NCBI RefSeq assembly: GCF_013522705.1
Contig: NZ_JAAMRE010000028.1
Span: 30,451-94,450 of the forward strand
Reading direction: 5' to 3'
Source of the DNA: Pseudomonas lurida
Lineage (GTDB): Bacteria > Pseudomonadota > Gammaproteobacteria > Pseudomonadales > Pseudomonadaceae
DNA: 64,000 bases
Below, piece by piece: positions 35,512-43,881 of the stretch. The notes beneath the pieces were generated by a model. It made no database searches. It saw only the letters and a program-made list of their open reading frames with translations, and was not told the origin of the DNA. How positions within the stretch are numbered: position 1 is the first letter of the stretch; each line of letters begins with the position of its first letter. A program made the position numbers and the translations under genes.

Positions 35512-36140
35512 AACCTTGCCATGGCCAGCACCACGACGCCGAGGATACGCCACCCCTCGGTGAACAGTTGTTTCGGATAGGTGGGGTTGAGCGGTACCAG
35601 GTAAAGCTGACCGCTCTCCTCCAGCAATTGGCGGAAAGTGGCGTGGGGGCTATCGGGCCATTGTGCGACCACCAATTTGCCGGGTTGGGCGCTGATGGCC
35701 GGGTCCACCAGGATCATCATCCCTGCGCCAATGCTCAGGCCGCTGGGTGCGGTCATCGCGTCGCCCATGACCGGTAACCAGAAAGCGTCGCCCCTGGCGT
35801 GGTAGTCAGCGGCTTCATAGCGCGCACCGCCGTAGGCCGGGCGTTCCTCGCGAACTTCACACAGGCTGTTCCAGTCGTTGACCGGGTAGCGGTAATACGC
35901 GGGCCGGGGCGTCGGCGAGGCGGTTTCGGCCTGCCGTTCGCGCACCTCCTGCACCACTTCCAGATCACCCAGGCCCAACGCCTCGAGCACCCGGTTCATA
36001 TCCGCCAGGCTCGGCACGCGACGCTTGTTGAGCCAATGGCCGACACCGCCCTGGGACATGCCCAGGCGCTCAGCCAATTCACCCTGGGTGACCTTGCGGT
36101 CTTTCATGTTGGCTTTGACCAACCCGATCCATTTATCCAT
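35508..36140 (-). CDS. LexA/S24-like repressor with both catalytic residues lost
   Basis: A 210-residue phage-type repressor. The N-terminal helix-turn-helix (QGELAERLGMSQGGVGHWLN) is followed by an S24 C-terminal domain (FWLPVMGDAMTAPSGLSIGAGMMILVD, then LYLVPLNPTYP). In active S24 proteins the motif is GDSM and the dyad Lys sits in ATFKQL; here the codons read GDAM (GCG, Ala) and ATFRQL (CGC, Arg). Self-cleavage should therefore be impossible, making it a RecA-insensitive repressor or a ligand-controlled one. ATG 36140 gives MDKWIGL. Targets unknown; DUF6124 and prrF lie just upstream. Confidence 0.85.
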   Translation of the reverse strand: MDKWIGLVKANMKDRKVTQGELAERLGMSQGGVGHWLNKRRVPSLADMNRVLEALGLGDLEVVQEVRERQAETASPTPRPAYYRYPVNDWNSLCEVREERPAYGGARYEAADYHARGDAFWLPVMGDAMTAPSGLSIGAGMMILVDPAISAQPGKLVVAQWPDSPHATFRQLLEESGQLYLVPLNPTYPKQLFTEGWRILGVVVLAMARF

Positions 36141-36271
36141 GGGCCAGACAATACGGCAGGCAGTTTTCATGGCAATAAACAGTTTGTAGTAATCCATAAA
36201 ACGACATAAATACGATACGTACTATTATCAGGCAGACGGTTTTCGACACCCCACCCAGAGTACTGCCCCTC

Positions 36272-36622
36272 ATGACGACAAGCCCTTACCTGCTGCCTGA
36301 AACTCCCGAAAACGTTGATCTGCACGACCTGTGCAACAGCGGTGCCGCCCAGCGTGCGTTGGATTTTTACTTGAAAGAAGACATGTCCGCGCCCGTCGCG
36401 AACGAGGCCTTGTTCGCTATCAAGCCCGGTATCAGCCAGGAGGAAGCCCTGGTCCATGCGTCGGACCTGCTGCGCAGCGCAGCGGCCACCGCTTATGAGT
36501 CCGCCAGCAGCCATCAAGGCAATCATCGTGACCTGGCGTTTTCAGTGGTGTATTTAATCGATATGGCGAAGGCGATGGTGGAGCGGTCGATGCAGGCGCG
36601 GGAAGCACAGGCGGAGATCTGA
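36272..36622 (+). CDS. DUF6124-family hypothetical protein
   Basis: A 116-residue protein of a family found in many copies in Pseudomonas genomes (formerly grouped with DUF3077). The pattern AAQRALDFYL, then FAIKPGISQEEALVHASDLLRSA, then a hydrophobic helix ending AMVERSM fits that family. No signal peptide, membrane segment or catalytic motif is seen, and the function is unknown. It is divergent from the repressor gene with a 131-base gap. Confidence 0.75.
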   Translation: MTTSPYLLPETPENVDLHDLCNSGAAQRALDFYLKEDMSAPVANEALFAIKPGISQEEALVHASDLLRSAAATAYESASSHQGNHRDLAFSVVYLIDMAKAMVERSMQAREAQAEI

Positions 36623-36664
36623 AGGCGCCACGCCAGAATATTTCTATCGCGCAGATAAAAACAT

Positions 36665-36693
36665 TTGACTTGCAAATGATAATGATTATTATT
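36665..36693 (+). promoter_or_regulatory. prrF promoter with overlapping Fur box
   Basis: -35 TTGACT (36665-36670) and -10 TATTAT (36687-36692) are 16 bases apart. A Fur-box-like AATGATAATGATTATTATT (36675-36693) covers the spacer and the -10. Iron-loaded Fur would shut the promoter, as for known PrrF genes. Confidence 0.85.
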
Positions 36694-36698
36694 GGGCC

Positions 36699-36814
36699 TA
36701 GCTGATCGCGAGATCAGTCGATAGACCAAGAGACCTTAGGTCGGACTCTTGGAATATCTCCTCATCAGGCTAATCACGGTTTTTGACCCGGCTCTTTGGC
36801 CGGGTCTTTTTTTT
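36699..36814 (+). ncRNA. prrF: Iron-responsive small RNA PrrF
   Basis: PrrF RNAs are made under iron starvation and block translation of iron-rich proteins, such as superoxide dismutase and TCA-cycle enzymes, with Hfq. The sequence has the expected 5' hairpin (CTGATCGCGAGATCAG), the family's conserved single-stranded seed (ATCTCCTCATCAGGCTAATC), and a terminator with a T tract. Length is about 116 nt, as for known PrrF. It follows DUF6124 in a 460-base gene-free stretch (36623-37082); the 268 bases after it show no gene. Confidence 0.92.
36785..36814 (+). terminator. Rho-independent terminator of prrF
   Basis: Stem GACCCGGC / GCCGGGTC with a short loop, then eight or nine T. Confidence 0.93.
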
Positions 36815-37082
36815 GCCAGTGTTACTGGCATGGCTTCAGGCTAATGAAGACTGTGTTGCGTAATGGCACGCATGGTAGCAAAAGACTATCGCTGAAAGAA
36901 AGCCGCCCGCAGACCGAAGCCCTCGATCTTTGGGAAATAGCGCTTGAGAATCAATCTCATAGACTCTAAGCTGCCGCGGCGTCATGGATGACGCCCCCGC
37001 CCCGCAACAATTTTGCAGCCTGGCTTTGCCGGACTCCTGTGTAATATAGCCGCCACAACAATCATACTCAGGCAATCAGACT

Positions 37083-38234
37083 ATGACCGTGGCCTTGACC
37101 TCCATCAAGATCAGTACCGACTTCGACAGCGGCAATATCCAGGTGCTGGATGCCAGCGACGCCTACCAGTTGCTCCTGGCCATCAAGCCCGATACCCGCA
37201 GCCAGCATTTCCAGTGGTTCCACTTCAAGGCCGAAGGCATGCACGTGGGCCATACCCACACCTATCGCCTGAGCAACGCGGGGCGCTCGTCCTACCCTCA
37301 TGCGTGGAGCGGTTACCAAGCCGTCGCGTCCTATGACCACGTCAACTGGTTTCGCGTACCGACACGCTTTGACGGGGAAATCCTACACATCAGTCTGGAA
37401 ACTCGCGAAAAACACGCCTGGTTCGCCTACTTTGAACCCTACTCACGCGAGCGCCACGCCTGGCTGATCGAGCACGCGCTGGAACACCCCCACACGCAGT
37501 TGCTGGCGACCGGCAAAAGTGCCGAGGGCCGTGATATTCAATTGCTGCGCCGCGGCAAAGGTGGCTCAGGTCGGCGCAACGTATGGATCATTGCTCAGCA
37601 GCATCCTGGCGAACACATGGCCGAGTGGTTCATGGAAGGCGTCATCGAACGCCTGCAGCAGGATGGCGATGCCGAGATGAAAAAGCTGCTGGCCGTGGCC
37701 GATCTTTACCTGGTGCCCAACATGAACCCGGATGGTGCCTTCCATGGTCACCTGCGCACCAACGCCCTGGGCCAGGACCTCAACCGCGCGTGGCAGAGCG
37801 CCAGCCAGGAGACCAGCCCGGAAGTGCTGTTCGTGCAACAGCAAATGGCGAAATATGGCGTAGACCTGTTCCTGGATATTCACGGTGATGAAGAAATCCC
37901 CTACGTGTTCGCCGCCGCCTGCGAAGGCAACCCCGGCTATACGGCGCGCCTTGAAGCGCTGGAAAAGCACTTTCGCACCCACCTGAGCGGGTTGACCCGT
38001 GACTTCCAGACGACCCACGGCTACACCCGCGACCTGCCGGGCGAGGCCAACATGACATTGGCCTGCAACGCGGTCGGCCAACAATACGATTGCCTGTCGC
38101 TGACCCTGGAAATGCCATTCAAGGACAACGACGACGCGCCCAACCCGCATACCGGTTGGTCCGGCAAACGCTCGATGCAACTGGGCAAGGATGTGTTGAG
38201 CAGCATCGCCGATATCGTCGGCCTATTGCGCTGA
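37083..38234 (+). CDS. M14 zinc carboxypeptidase of the cytosolic-carboxypeptidase type
   Basis: A 383-residue peptidase. An N-terminal beta-sandwich (FQWFHFKAEGMHVGHTHTYRL; WSGYQAVASYDHVNWFRVPT) precedes the M14 catalytic domain, as in bacterial relatives of tubulin-processing CCP enzymes. Zinc ligands are visible as HxxE in QHPGEH and the later His in LDIHGDEE; NPDGAFHGHLRTNALGQDLNR holds the substrate-binding Asn-Arg pair, and SLTLEMPF the catalytic Glu. No signal peptide, so cytoplasmic. The bacterial substrate is unknown. Confidence 0.88.
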   Translation: MTVALTSIKISTDFDSGNIQVLDASDAYQLLLAIKPDTRSQHFQWFHFKAEGMHVGHTHTYRLSNAGRSSYPHAWSGYQAVASYDHVNWFRVPTRFDGEILHISLETREKHAWFAYFEPYSRERHAWLIEHALEHPHTQLLATGKSAEGRDIQLLRRGKGGSGRRNVWIIAQQHPGEHMAEWFMEGVIERLQQDGDAEMKKLLAVADLYLVPNMNPDGAFHGHLRTNALGQDLNRAWQSASQETSPEVLFVQQQMAKYGVDLFLDIHGDEEIPYVFAAACEGNPGYTARLEALEKHFRTHLSGLTRDFQTTHGYTRDLPGEANMTLACNAVGQQYDCLSLTLEMPFKDNDDAPNPHTGWSGKRSMQLGKDVLSSIADIVGLLR

Positions 38235-38251
38235 CGCGACGAACCCCGGCC

Positions 38252-38791
38252 TCAGTGCCTGGTGCCGGTCATGCTTTGCAGCACGCAGTCCCGGCGAATC
38301 AGCCCGTGAAACAACGCCGCGGCCAGGTGCACCAACACCGTCAGGAACAGCAGGTATGCCAGGTAGCCATGGGCCTTGCGCAGTATGGCGAACAACGGCG
38401 CATCCGCCCCCACCAGCGCCGGCAACCGCACCGAACTGCTGAGCATCACCGGGTCGCCCGCCGCCGAAATCATCGCCCAGCCCAGCAGCGGCAGCACCAG
38501 CATCAAGCCATACAACATCAGGTGCGACGCCTTCGCCGCCAGCACTTGCCACAACGGTAAATCGCTGGGCAACGGCGGCTGTTGCGTAGAAAAGCGCACC
38601 ACCAGCCTGACGATAACGAGTGCCAGGATCGCGATGCCCAGCGGTTTGTGCAGGTCGATCAACCAGGCATGCCGCTGCGACACCGAGGCCGCCAGGCCTG
38701 CGCCGATAAACAGCATGGCGATAACCAACAACGCCATCAGCCAATGCAGCAGACGGGCCAGGGGAGCGAAGAACTGGGGAGAGGCGTTCAT
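38252..38791 (-). CDS. Cytochrome b561 family protein (catalase partner)
   Basis: A 179-residue membrane protein with four hydrophobic helices and His heme ligands in RLLHWLMALLVIAML, IDLHKPLG and ASHLMLYGLML, plus a final HGYLAYLLFLTVLVHLAAALFH segment. It is a di-heme quinol-type b561. Its ATG overlaps the stop of the catalase-family gene (ATGA), so they are coupled; it may pass electrons from quinols to that periplasmic-side heme enzyme. Confidence 0.87.
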   Translation of the reverse strand: MNASPQFFAPLARLLHWLMALLVIAMLFIGAGLAASVSQRHAWLIDLHKPLGIAILALVIVRLVVRFSTQQPPLPSDLPLWQVLAAKASHLMLYGLMLVLPLLGWAMISAAGDPVMLSSSVRLPALVGADAPLFAILRKAHGYLAYLLFLTVLVHLAAALFHGLIRRDCVLQSMTGTRH

Positions 38792-39870
38792 GGTTTCGAC
38801 TCCTGTGGAGCACTGTGCAAGGGGCTGACTTCGCTGGCGCGGCGCAGGTACGAACTGGCGTATGCGGCCGAACGGGCGGCCAGCAGAGGATCATGGGAGG
38901 CTTCGATGCCGCTGGGCAGGATCAGCGGATCGAAGTTGATGTCCCGGCAATCACCGTCGGCTTGCGGTTGGCTGCTGTCCAGCACCAGGGCACCGGCGTT
39001 CAGCACCTTATGGTCGCCGGTCCAGGGTTTGCTCGCATCGTCCAGTGGGTCGCCAGGATTGGCCAGGGTCATGTTCAACTGCCAGCGCAACGGTCCGGCG
39101 GCCAGACGCTGTACCAGGTCCTTCTCGAGAAAGTCCGCGCCGTCGGCTGGCGCAGCGCCCGTCGCGTCCTGGCTCTGAGGCACCACCGTCCAGCGTACGG
39201 CGTGGCGCTCGCCATCGGCGCTCACCAGGTAAAAAGCGTTGATGCCGTTGTAGGTCTCAGTCGCGTAGCTGGCCGACGGTTTGGCGGTCTTGACCCACCC
39301 CAGGAACGGCGCGGCCTCCGGATGGGCGGCGAAAAACGCGGGCATGCTCGCCGGGTTCGGCTTACCGGTGGCCGGATCCGGCGCGCCAGCCTTGAGCAAT
39401 TGGTAAAACGCCTCGGGGGTGCCCACCGGGAACACCGGCATGCTGTTCATGCCGGTACGCCATTGCTGGCCGTTGGCCTGGCTGAACTGCACGGCAAAGC
39501 TGCGGATCGGTACGCTGCTGTCCGGGGCGTAGGGGTTACCGCTGGGCAAGGCGAAGCGGCCGACCACCGGGGTTTTCGCCTCGTTGAACACTTGTGCACG
39601 GGAGTAGGCACGAGCCTCGGGGCTGCTCTCGAAGTACCCGGCTACGCACACGCCCTTGGCGTGGTTGCGTCGAAAGCCTGGGTGCACGCCGTTATTGCTT
39701 TCCAGGGCATTGACCAGGGTTTTAGGCCGCAGTCGCTGTGGGTCCAGGCTGCCGTTGACGTAGGCAAACGCCGCGGCCACACCGGCAACCACAACGCCGA
39801 TTGCAGTCAGGCGGGCCAACAGGCTCGCAGTGCTCAAGGCAGGACGGGGGGGTGGTGAGTGATCTACCAT
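38788..39870 (-). CDS. SrpA-type membrane-anchored catalase-family peroxidase
   Basis: A 360-residue heme protein of the small catalase-like family. An N-terminal anchor (about residues 18-41) precedes the catalase core: GVHPGFRRNHAKGVCVAGYF with the distal His, RSFAVQFSQANGQQWRTGMNSMPVFPV, and the C-terminal DPLLAARSAAYASSYLRR with the proximal heme Tyr and following Arg. It is shorter than true catalases. ATG 39870 was preferred over upstream in-frame options. It starts an operon with b561 and is driven by an ECF-type promoter divergent from a sigma factor gene. Confidence 0.87.
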   Translation of the reverse strand: MVDHSPPPRPALSTASLLARLTAIGVVVAGVAAAFAYVNGSLDPQRLRPKTLVNALESNNGVHPGFRRNHAKGVCVAGYFESSPEARAYSRAQVFNEAKTPVVGRFALPSGNPYAPDSSVPIRSFAVQFSQANGQQWRTGMNSMPVFPVGTPEAFYQLLKAGAPDPATGKPNPASMPAFFAAHPEAAPFLGWVKTAKPSASYATETYNGINAFYLVSADGERHAVRWTVVPQSQDATGAAPADGADFLEKDLVQRLAAGPLRWQLNMTLANPGDPLDDASKPWTGDHKVLNAGALVLDSSQPQADGDCRDINFDPLILPSGIEASHDPLLAARSAAYASSYLRRASEVSPLHSAPQESKP

Positions 39871-39910
39871 GACACAACTCCAAGACAATAAACCAGAAGG
39901 TCGGAGCATT

Positions 39911-39938
39911 GAGACGAACGCTGCGGTGGTCTATTCCC
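39911..39938 (-). promoter_or_regulatory. ECF sigma-type promoter for the catalase-b561 operon
   Basis: On the minus strand GGGAATA (39938-39932) and CGTCTC (39916-39911) are 15 bases apart. This is the same -35/-10 pair and the same spacing as the promoter facing the sigma gene. Confidence 0.78.
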
Positions 39939-39964
39939 GGGCCCCGAGTTTATTTTTCACCGCC

Positions 39965-39992
39965 GGGAATAATCTCCGATCCCCGACGTCTC
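39965..39992 (+). promoter_or_regulatory. ECF sigma-type promoter for the sigma/anti-sigma operon
   Basis: GGGAATA (39965-39971) and CGTCTC (39987-39992) with 15 bases between. It mirrors the divergent promoter at 39911-39938, so the encoded sigma factor probably drives both operons, including its own. Confidence 0.78.
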
Positions 39993-40025
39993 TCATGTCC
40001 CAGCGTAGTGGCCAGACAGATTCCC

Positions 40026-40532
40026 ATGCACGAACTCGACGAACCGTTACGTGAACTCCTTCCCCGGCTACGGCGCTTCGCCGTCTCCCTCACGCGTAAT
40101 ACCAGCAGCGCAGACGACCTGGTCCAGGCTACGCTGGAGCGTGCGATCACCCGCTGGGCCCACAAGCGCCCGGAAGGCGACCTGCGCGCGTGGCTGTTCT
40201 CGATCCTCTATCGCCAGTTCCTGGACGCCCACCGCCGTACTCGACGCTATGCGCGCATGCTCGACTTCATCACCGGGCGCGAAGACGTGCAGCCCTCGGT
40301 CGAACGCACCGTGATCGCTCAGTCGACCCTGCAAGCCTTCGATCAATTGAATACCGAGCAACGCGCGCTGCTGCTGTGGGTGTCCGTCGAAGGCTTGAGC
40401 TACAAAGAAGTCGCCGAGATTCTCGACGTGCCCCTCGGCACCGTGATGTCGCGGTTGTCACGGGCGCGCCAGGCCCTGCGTCAACTCAGTGATGGCGAAA
40501 TTGCCAGCCCTTCCCTGCGGATACTCAAATGA
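40026..40532 (+). CDS. ECF-family RNA polymerase sigma factor
   Basis: A 168-residue sigma factor with region 2 (SADDLVQATLERAITRW through GDLRAWLFSILYRQFLDAHR) and region 4 (LNTEQRALLLWVSVEGLSYKEVAEILDVPLGTVMSRLSRAR), and no regions 1 or 3. The open frame begins earlier, but ATG 40026 gives the normal N-terminus MHELDEPLR. Its stop overlaps the anti-sigma start (ATGA). It probably responds to an oxidative or envelope signal and turns on the divergent catalase operon. Confidence 0.92.
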   Translation: MHELDEPLRELLPRLRRFAVSLTRNTSSADDLVQATLERAITRWAHKRPEGDLRAWLFSILYRQFLDAHRRTRRYARMLDFITGREDVQPSVERTVIAQSTLQAFDQLNTEQRALLLWVSVEGLSYKEVAEILDVPLGTVMSRLSRARQALRQLSDGEIASPSLRILK

Positions 40533-41266
40533 TCAGCCTGCCCCCCAACGAACACGACCTGCATGCCTATGTCGATCATCAGCTCTCGCACAGTGACCGG
40601 CAGGTCCTGGAGACGTGGCTGGCGGCGCACCCGGAGGTGGCGGCCCAAGTGCAGGCCTGGCAACAGGACGCGCACACATTGCGTGCGGCCCTGGGCGGCG
40701 CGCTGCAACAGCCGGCCAACCCGCAGTTGGACCCGGCGCTGATCCGCCAGCGCATCAAGCGTCAGTCACGCCGCCACCTGGCCACGGCGGCGCTGTTGTT
40801 GATAGCGGTCAGCCTCGGCGGCCTGGGCGGCTGGCATGCCCGCGAGGCCACGCAACCGCCCCTGCAACCCATGGCCGATGCCATGCAAGCGTTTCGCCTG
40901 TTCGCTCAGGACGGCATCCTGCCCGCCGACTACAGCGCTCAGGACAGCGGCACCATGCAAGCCTGGCTCGACCGCTACTTCCACCAGGCCCATCGCCTGC
41001 CGGACTTGAGCCAGTCAGGTTTCCAGCCGGTCAGCGGGCGCCTGCTCACCACCGACCAAGGCGCTGCCGCCATGGTGCTGTACCAGGACGCGCAAGGCAG
41101 GCGCATCAGTTTCTACATCCGCCCGCCGGGGCCGGGCAATGGCTTCCTGCCCCGGGGCAGCCGCACCGCCGATGGCCTGCAGGCGCAATACTGGTCCGGG
41201 GGCGGCTATAACTACGCGGTGGTCAGCCCGGCGGATCACCCGGTGGCGCCGCTGCAGACCTTCTAG
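40529..41266 (+). CDS. Transmembrane anti-sigma factor
   Basis: A 245-residue membrane protein coupled to the sigma gene. The cytoplasmic N-terminal part (DLHAYVDHQLSHSDRQVLETWLAAHP) is the sigma-binding helical region and lacks the HxxxCxxC zinc motif. One transmembrane helix lies at about residues 87-106 (TAALLLIAVSLGGLGGW). A periplasmic domain follows (FHQAHRLPDLSQSGFQPVSGRLL; GRRISFYIRPPG), presumably the sensor. The signal is unknown. Confidence 0.87.
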   Translation: MISLPPNEHDLHAYVDHQLSHSDRQVLETWLAAHPEVAAQVQAWQQDAHTLRAALGGALQQPANPQLDPALIRQRIKRQSRRHLATAALLLIAVSLGGLGGWHAREATQPPLQPMADAMQAFRLFAQDGILPADYSAQDSGTMQAWLDRYFHQAHRLPDLSQSGFQPVSGRLLTTDQGAAAMVLYQDAQGRRISFYIRPPGPGNGFLPRGSRTADGLQAQYWSGGGYNYAVVSPADHPVAPLQTF

Positions 41267-41376
41267 CCGCACGCGCGCCATGCGTTTTCGAGATGGCCGA
41301 TTCGCGCCTTCGCTATTGGTCAAAGTGGCGCGCGCGTCCTAAAGTAAGCGACCTTCGCCCCACAGAGTGACCCGTA

Positions 41377-42471
41377 TTGGCCGTGCCGACTTTGATCCGT
41401 CGCCTGCTTGGTAAACATCGCTCGCCACGCAACGACGCTTGCATCGCGCAATTCTTTGCGCAAAAAGCCCAGCAACAGGGCTACACCCTCAGCGCCGGGC
41501 AAACCCGCGCGATTGCCGCCATGGCCCGCGAAACCGCACACCTGCTCGCCGGCCACGCCACTCGCAGCCTGTACCTGCACGGGCCGGTGGGGCGCGGTAA
41601 AAGCTGGCTGCTGGACGGCTTTTTCCAGGCCTTGCCGTTGGCTGAAAAGCAGCGAGTGCATTTCCACGATTTTTTCGCACGCCTGCACCAGGGCATGTTC
41701 CAGCACCGCGAACAGCACGATGCACTGGGCGCGACGCTGGATAATCTGTTGGCAAACTGCCGGGTGTTGTGCTTCGACGAGTTTCACGTCCACGACATCG
41801 GCGACGCCATGCTGATCAGCCGGTTGTTCAAGGCCCTGTTCAAGCGCGGCATGCTGGTGCTGGTTACCTCCAACTACCCGCCCGAAGGATTGTTGCCCAA
41901 TCCGCTGTACCACCAGCGCTTCAAGCCGGTGATCGACCTGATCGCCGCGCGCATGGACGTGCTCGAGGTCAGCTCGCCCCAGGACTTTCGCAGCCTGCCC
42001 CAGGCCCACGCCACACAACGCTTTACTGCCGGCCGCTACGTGTGGCCAGGCACGGCGGCGCAACGTGCCGCCCTCGACCTGCCGGTAACCCAAGGCCCGG
42101 CGCAGCACCTGCAGGTGGGTAACCGGCAACTGCTGTGTCGCCACCACCAGGCGCGCACAATTGCCTTCACCTTCGCCGATCTCTGCGAGGAACTGACGGC
42201 GGTGATGGACTACCTCTTGCTGTGCGAAGCTTTCGATCACTGGATCATCGACGGACTGCCCCGCCTGGCGCAGTGCCCGATTGCCGTGCAGCAGCGTTTT
42301 ATCAACCTGGTGGACGTGCTCTACGACCGCGACAAGCACCTGATCCTGATCGGCGACGAGCCGCTGGCCGACTGCCTCGCAGGCCAGGCTATCGATCTGG
42401 CGCGCACCGCCAGCCGCCTGAGTCAATTGCAACAGACCGACCCGCAACCCCTGCCCGACCCGGTATCATGA
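41377..42471 (+). CDS. AFG1/ZapE-family ATPase
   Basis: A P-loop ATPase of 364 residues. Walker A is LHGPVGRGKS (about residues 67-76), Walker B VLCFDEFHVHD, and sensor-like VTSNYPPEGLLPN follows, as in AFG1/ZapE. ZapE destabilises FtsZ rings under stress; this may be a second, divergent paralog, since the usual pseudomonad zapE is near ribosomal-protein genes. Start is TTG 41377; GTG 41383 in the same frame is equally possible. The LRR-kinase gene follows after a short gap. Confidence 0.83.
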   Translation: MAVPTLIRRLLGKHRSPRNDACIAQFFAQKAQQQGYTLSAGQTRAIAAMARETAHLLAGHATRSLYLHGPVGRGKSWLLDGFFQALPLAEKQRVHFHDFFARLHQGMFQHREQHDALGATLDNLLANCRVLCFDEFHVHDIGDAMLISRLFKALFKRGMLVLVTSNYPPEGLLPNPLYHQRFKPVIDLIAARMDVLEVSSPQDFRSLPQAHATQRFTAGRYVWPGTAAQRAALDLPVTQGPAQHLQVGNRQLLCRHHQARTIAFTFADLCEELTAVMDYLLLCEAFDHWIIDGLPRLAQCPIAVQQRFINLVDVLYDRDKHLILIGDEPLADCLAGQAIDLARTASRLSQLQQTDPQPLPDPVS

Positions 42472-42510
42472 GCGCCCTTTACGTCCCCTAGCCGAGTGAC
42501 CGCGCCGTTC

Positions 42511-43830
42511 ATGCATACCCTCGCCCAACTCAAGGCCGGCCAACTGGCCGGTATCACGCGCCTGGACTTGTCCTGCGGGCTCACCGAGTTCCCTCGGGAA
42601 ATCTTCGAACTGGCCGACACCCTGGAAATCCTCAACCTCAGCGGTAACGCCCTGAGCCGTTTGCCGGATGACCTGCACCGCCTGTCGCACCTGCGCGTGT
42701 TGTTCTGCTCGGACAACGCCTTTACCGAACTGCCGACCTGCCTGGGCCAATGCGCAAAGCTGAGCATGATCGGCTTCAAGGCCAACCGTATCAGCCAGGT
42801 GCCCGCCGCCGCGCTGCCGACGCTGTTGCGCTGGCTGATCCTCACCGACAACAGCATCCGCCAGCTGCCCGACGAGTTGGGCGAGCGGCCTTTGCTGCAA
42901 AAGCTGATGCTGGCCGGCAATCAACTGGAACAACTGCCGCGCAGCCTGGCTCAGTGCCACAACCTGGAGCTGATCCGCATCGCCTCCAATCGCCTCAGTC
43001 ATCTCCCGGACTGGCTGCTGTCACTGCCAAGCCTGACTTGGCTGGCCTATGCCGGTAACCCGGTGGAAATGGCGGTGGCCGTCACGGACGATGACGCCAC
43101 AGCGGATATTGCCTGGGGCGAACTGGCACTGGCCGACGTCCTCGGCGAAGGTGCATCCGGTGTGATCCACAAAGCCGTGTGGACACCCCAGGCCCTGCCG
43201 GTGGCGGTCAAGCTCTACAAAGGCACGATCACCAGCGACGGTTCGCCGCTGCACGAGATGCAGGCATGCATCGCCGCCGGCCTGCACCCCAACCTGATCA
43301 ACGTACAAGGTCGCGTGGTCGGCCACCCCGATGACCAGGCTGCATTGGTGATGGTCCTGATCGAGCCGAGCTACCGTAACCTGGCGGCCCTGCCCAGCCT
43401 GGCGTCCTGCACTCGTGACATCTATGCGCCCGACACCCGTTTCAGCGTCGATGTCGCACTGCGCATAGCCCGTGGCATCGCTTCGGTGGCGGCGCATTTG
43501 CACCGTCACGGCATCACCCATGGCGACCTGTACGCCCACAATATTCTGTGGAACGCGGCGGGCGATTGTTTGCTGGGGGATTTTGGCGCAGCGTCATTCC
43601 ATGCCGTGGCGGACACCGTGGAAAACCGGGCATTGCAGCGCATCGAAGTGCGGGCCTTCGGCGTGCTGTTGGGGGAATTGCTGGAGCGGATCGAGGGGCA
43701 ACCCGTGGAGGCGGCACTGGTGGCGGCACTGGTGGCGTTGCAAGCGCGCTGCTGCCAGCCGGATGTACTGGCGCGGCCAGGTTTTGAAGAGATCGAGGAG
43801 CAGCTTCACTCCCTCTGCAGCTGTGATTAA
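42511..43830 (+). CDS. Leucine-rich-repeat protein kinase
   Basis: A 439-residue protein joining about eight short LRRs (residues of about 15-190; LEILNLSGNALSRLP, LRWLILTDNSIRQLP, LQKLMLAGNQLEQLP) to a Hanks-type kinase domain. Kinase motifs: GEGASGVIHKAV (about 211), VAVKLY Lys, HGDLYAHNIL (about 335) and DFGAAS (about 356). The domain is compact but has all core catalytic residues. No membrane segment, so cytoplasmic. I prefer ATG 42511; GTG 42496 would add five residues. Targets unknown. Confidence 0.87.
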   Translation: MHTLAQLKAGQLAGITRLDLSCGLTEFPREIFELADTLEILNLSGNALSRLPDDLHRLSHLRVLFCSDNAFTELPTCLGQCAKLSMIGFKANRISQVPAAALPTLLRWLILTDNSIRQLPDELGERPLLQKLMLAGNQLEQLPRSLAQCHNLELIRIASNRLSHLPDWLLSLPSLTWLAYAGNPVEMAVAVTDDDATADIAWGELALADVLGEGASGVIHKAVWTPQALPVAVKLYKGTITSDGSPLHEMQACIAAGLHPNLINVQGRVVGHPDDQAALVMVLIEPSYRNLAALPSLASCTRDIYAPDTRFSVDVALRIARGIASVAAHLHRHGITHGDLYAHNILWNAAGDCLLGDFGAASFHAVADTVENRALQRIEVRAFGVLLGELLERIEGQPVEAALVAALVALQARCCQPDVLARPGFEEIEEQLHSLCSCD

Positions 43831-43844
43831 TTAAGGCAATGTCA

Positions 43845-43862
43845 GAGGGGGCTCGCCCCCTC
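43845..43862. terminator. Bidirectional hairpin between LRR-kinase and yebC-like genes
   Basis: GAGGGGG-CTCG-CCCCCTC in the 51-base gap between convergent genes. There is no T tract, so strength is uncertain. Confidence 0.5.
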
Positions 43863-43881
43863 CACCTTGCTCAGCCGTTTA

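Noticed and set aside
35508..36622. Possible prophage remnant around the phage-type repressor
   Set aside because: No integrase, structural, lysis or tail genes lie nearby; the neighbours are liuD and a chromosomal DUF6124/prrF region.
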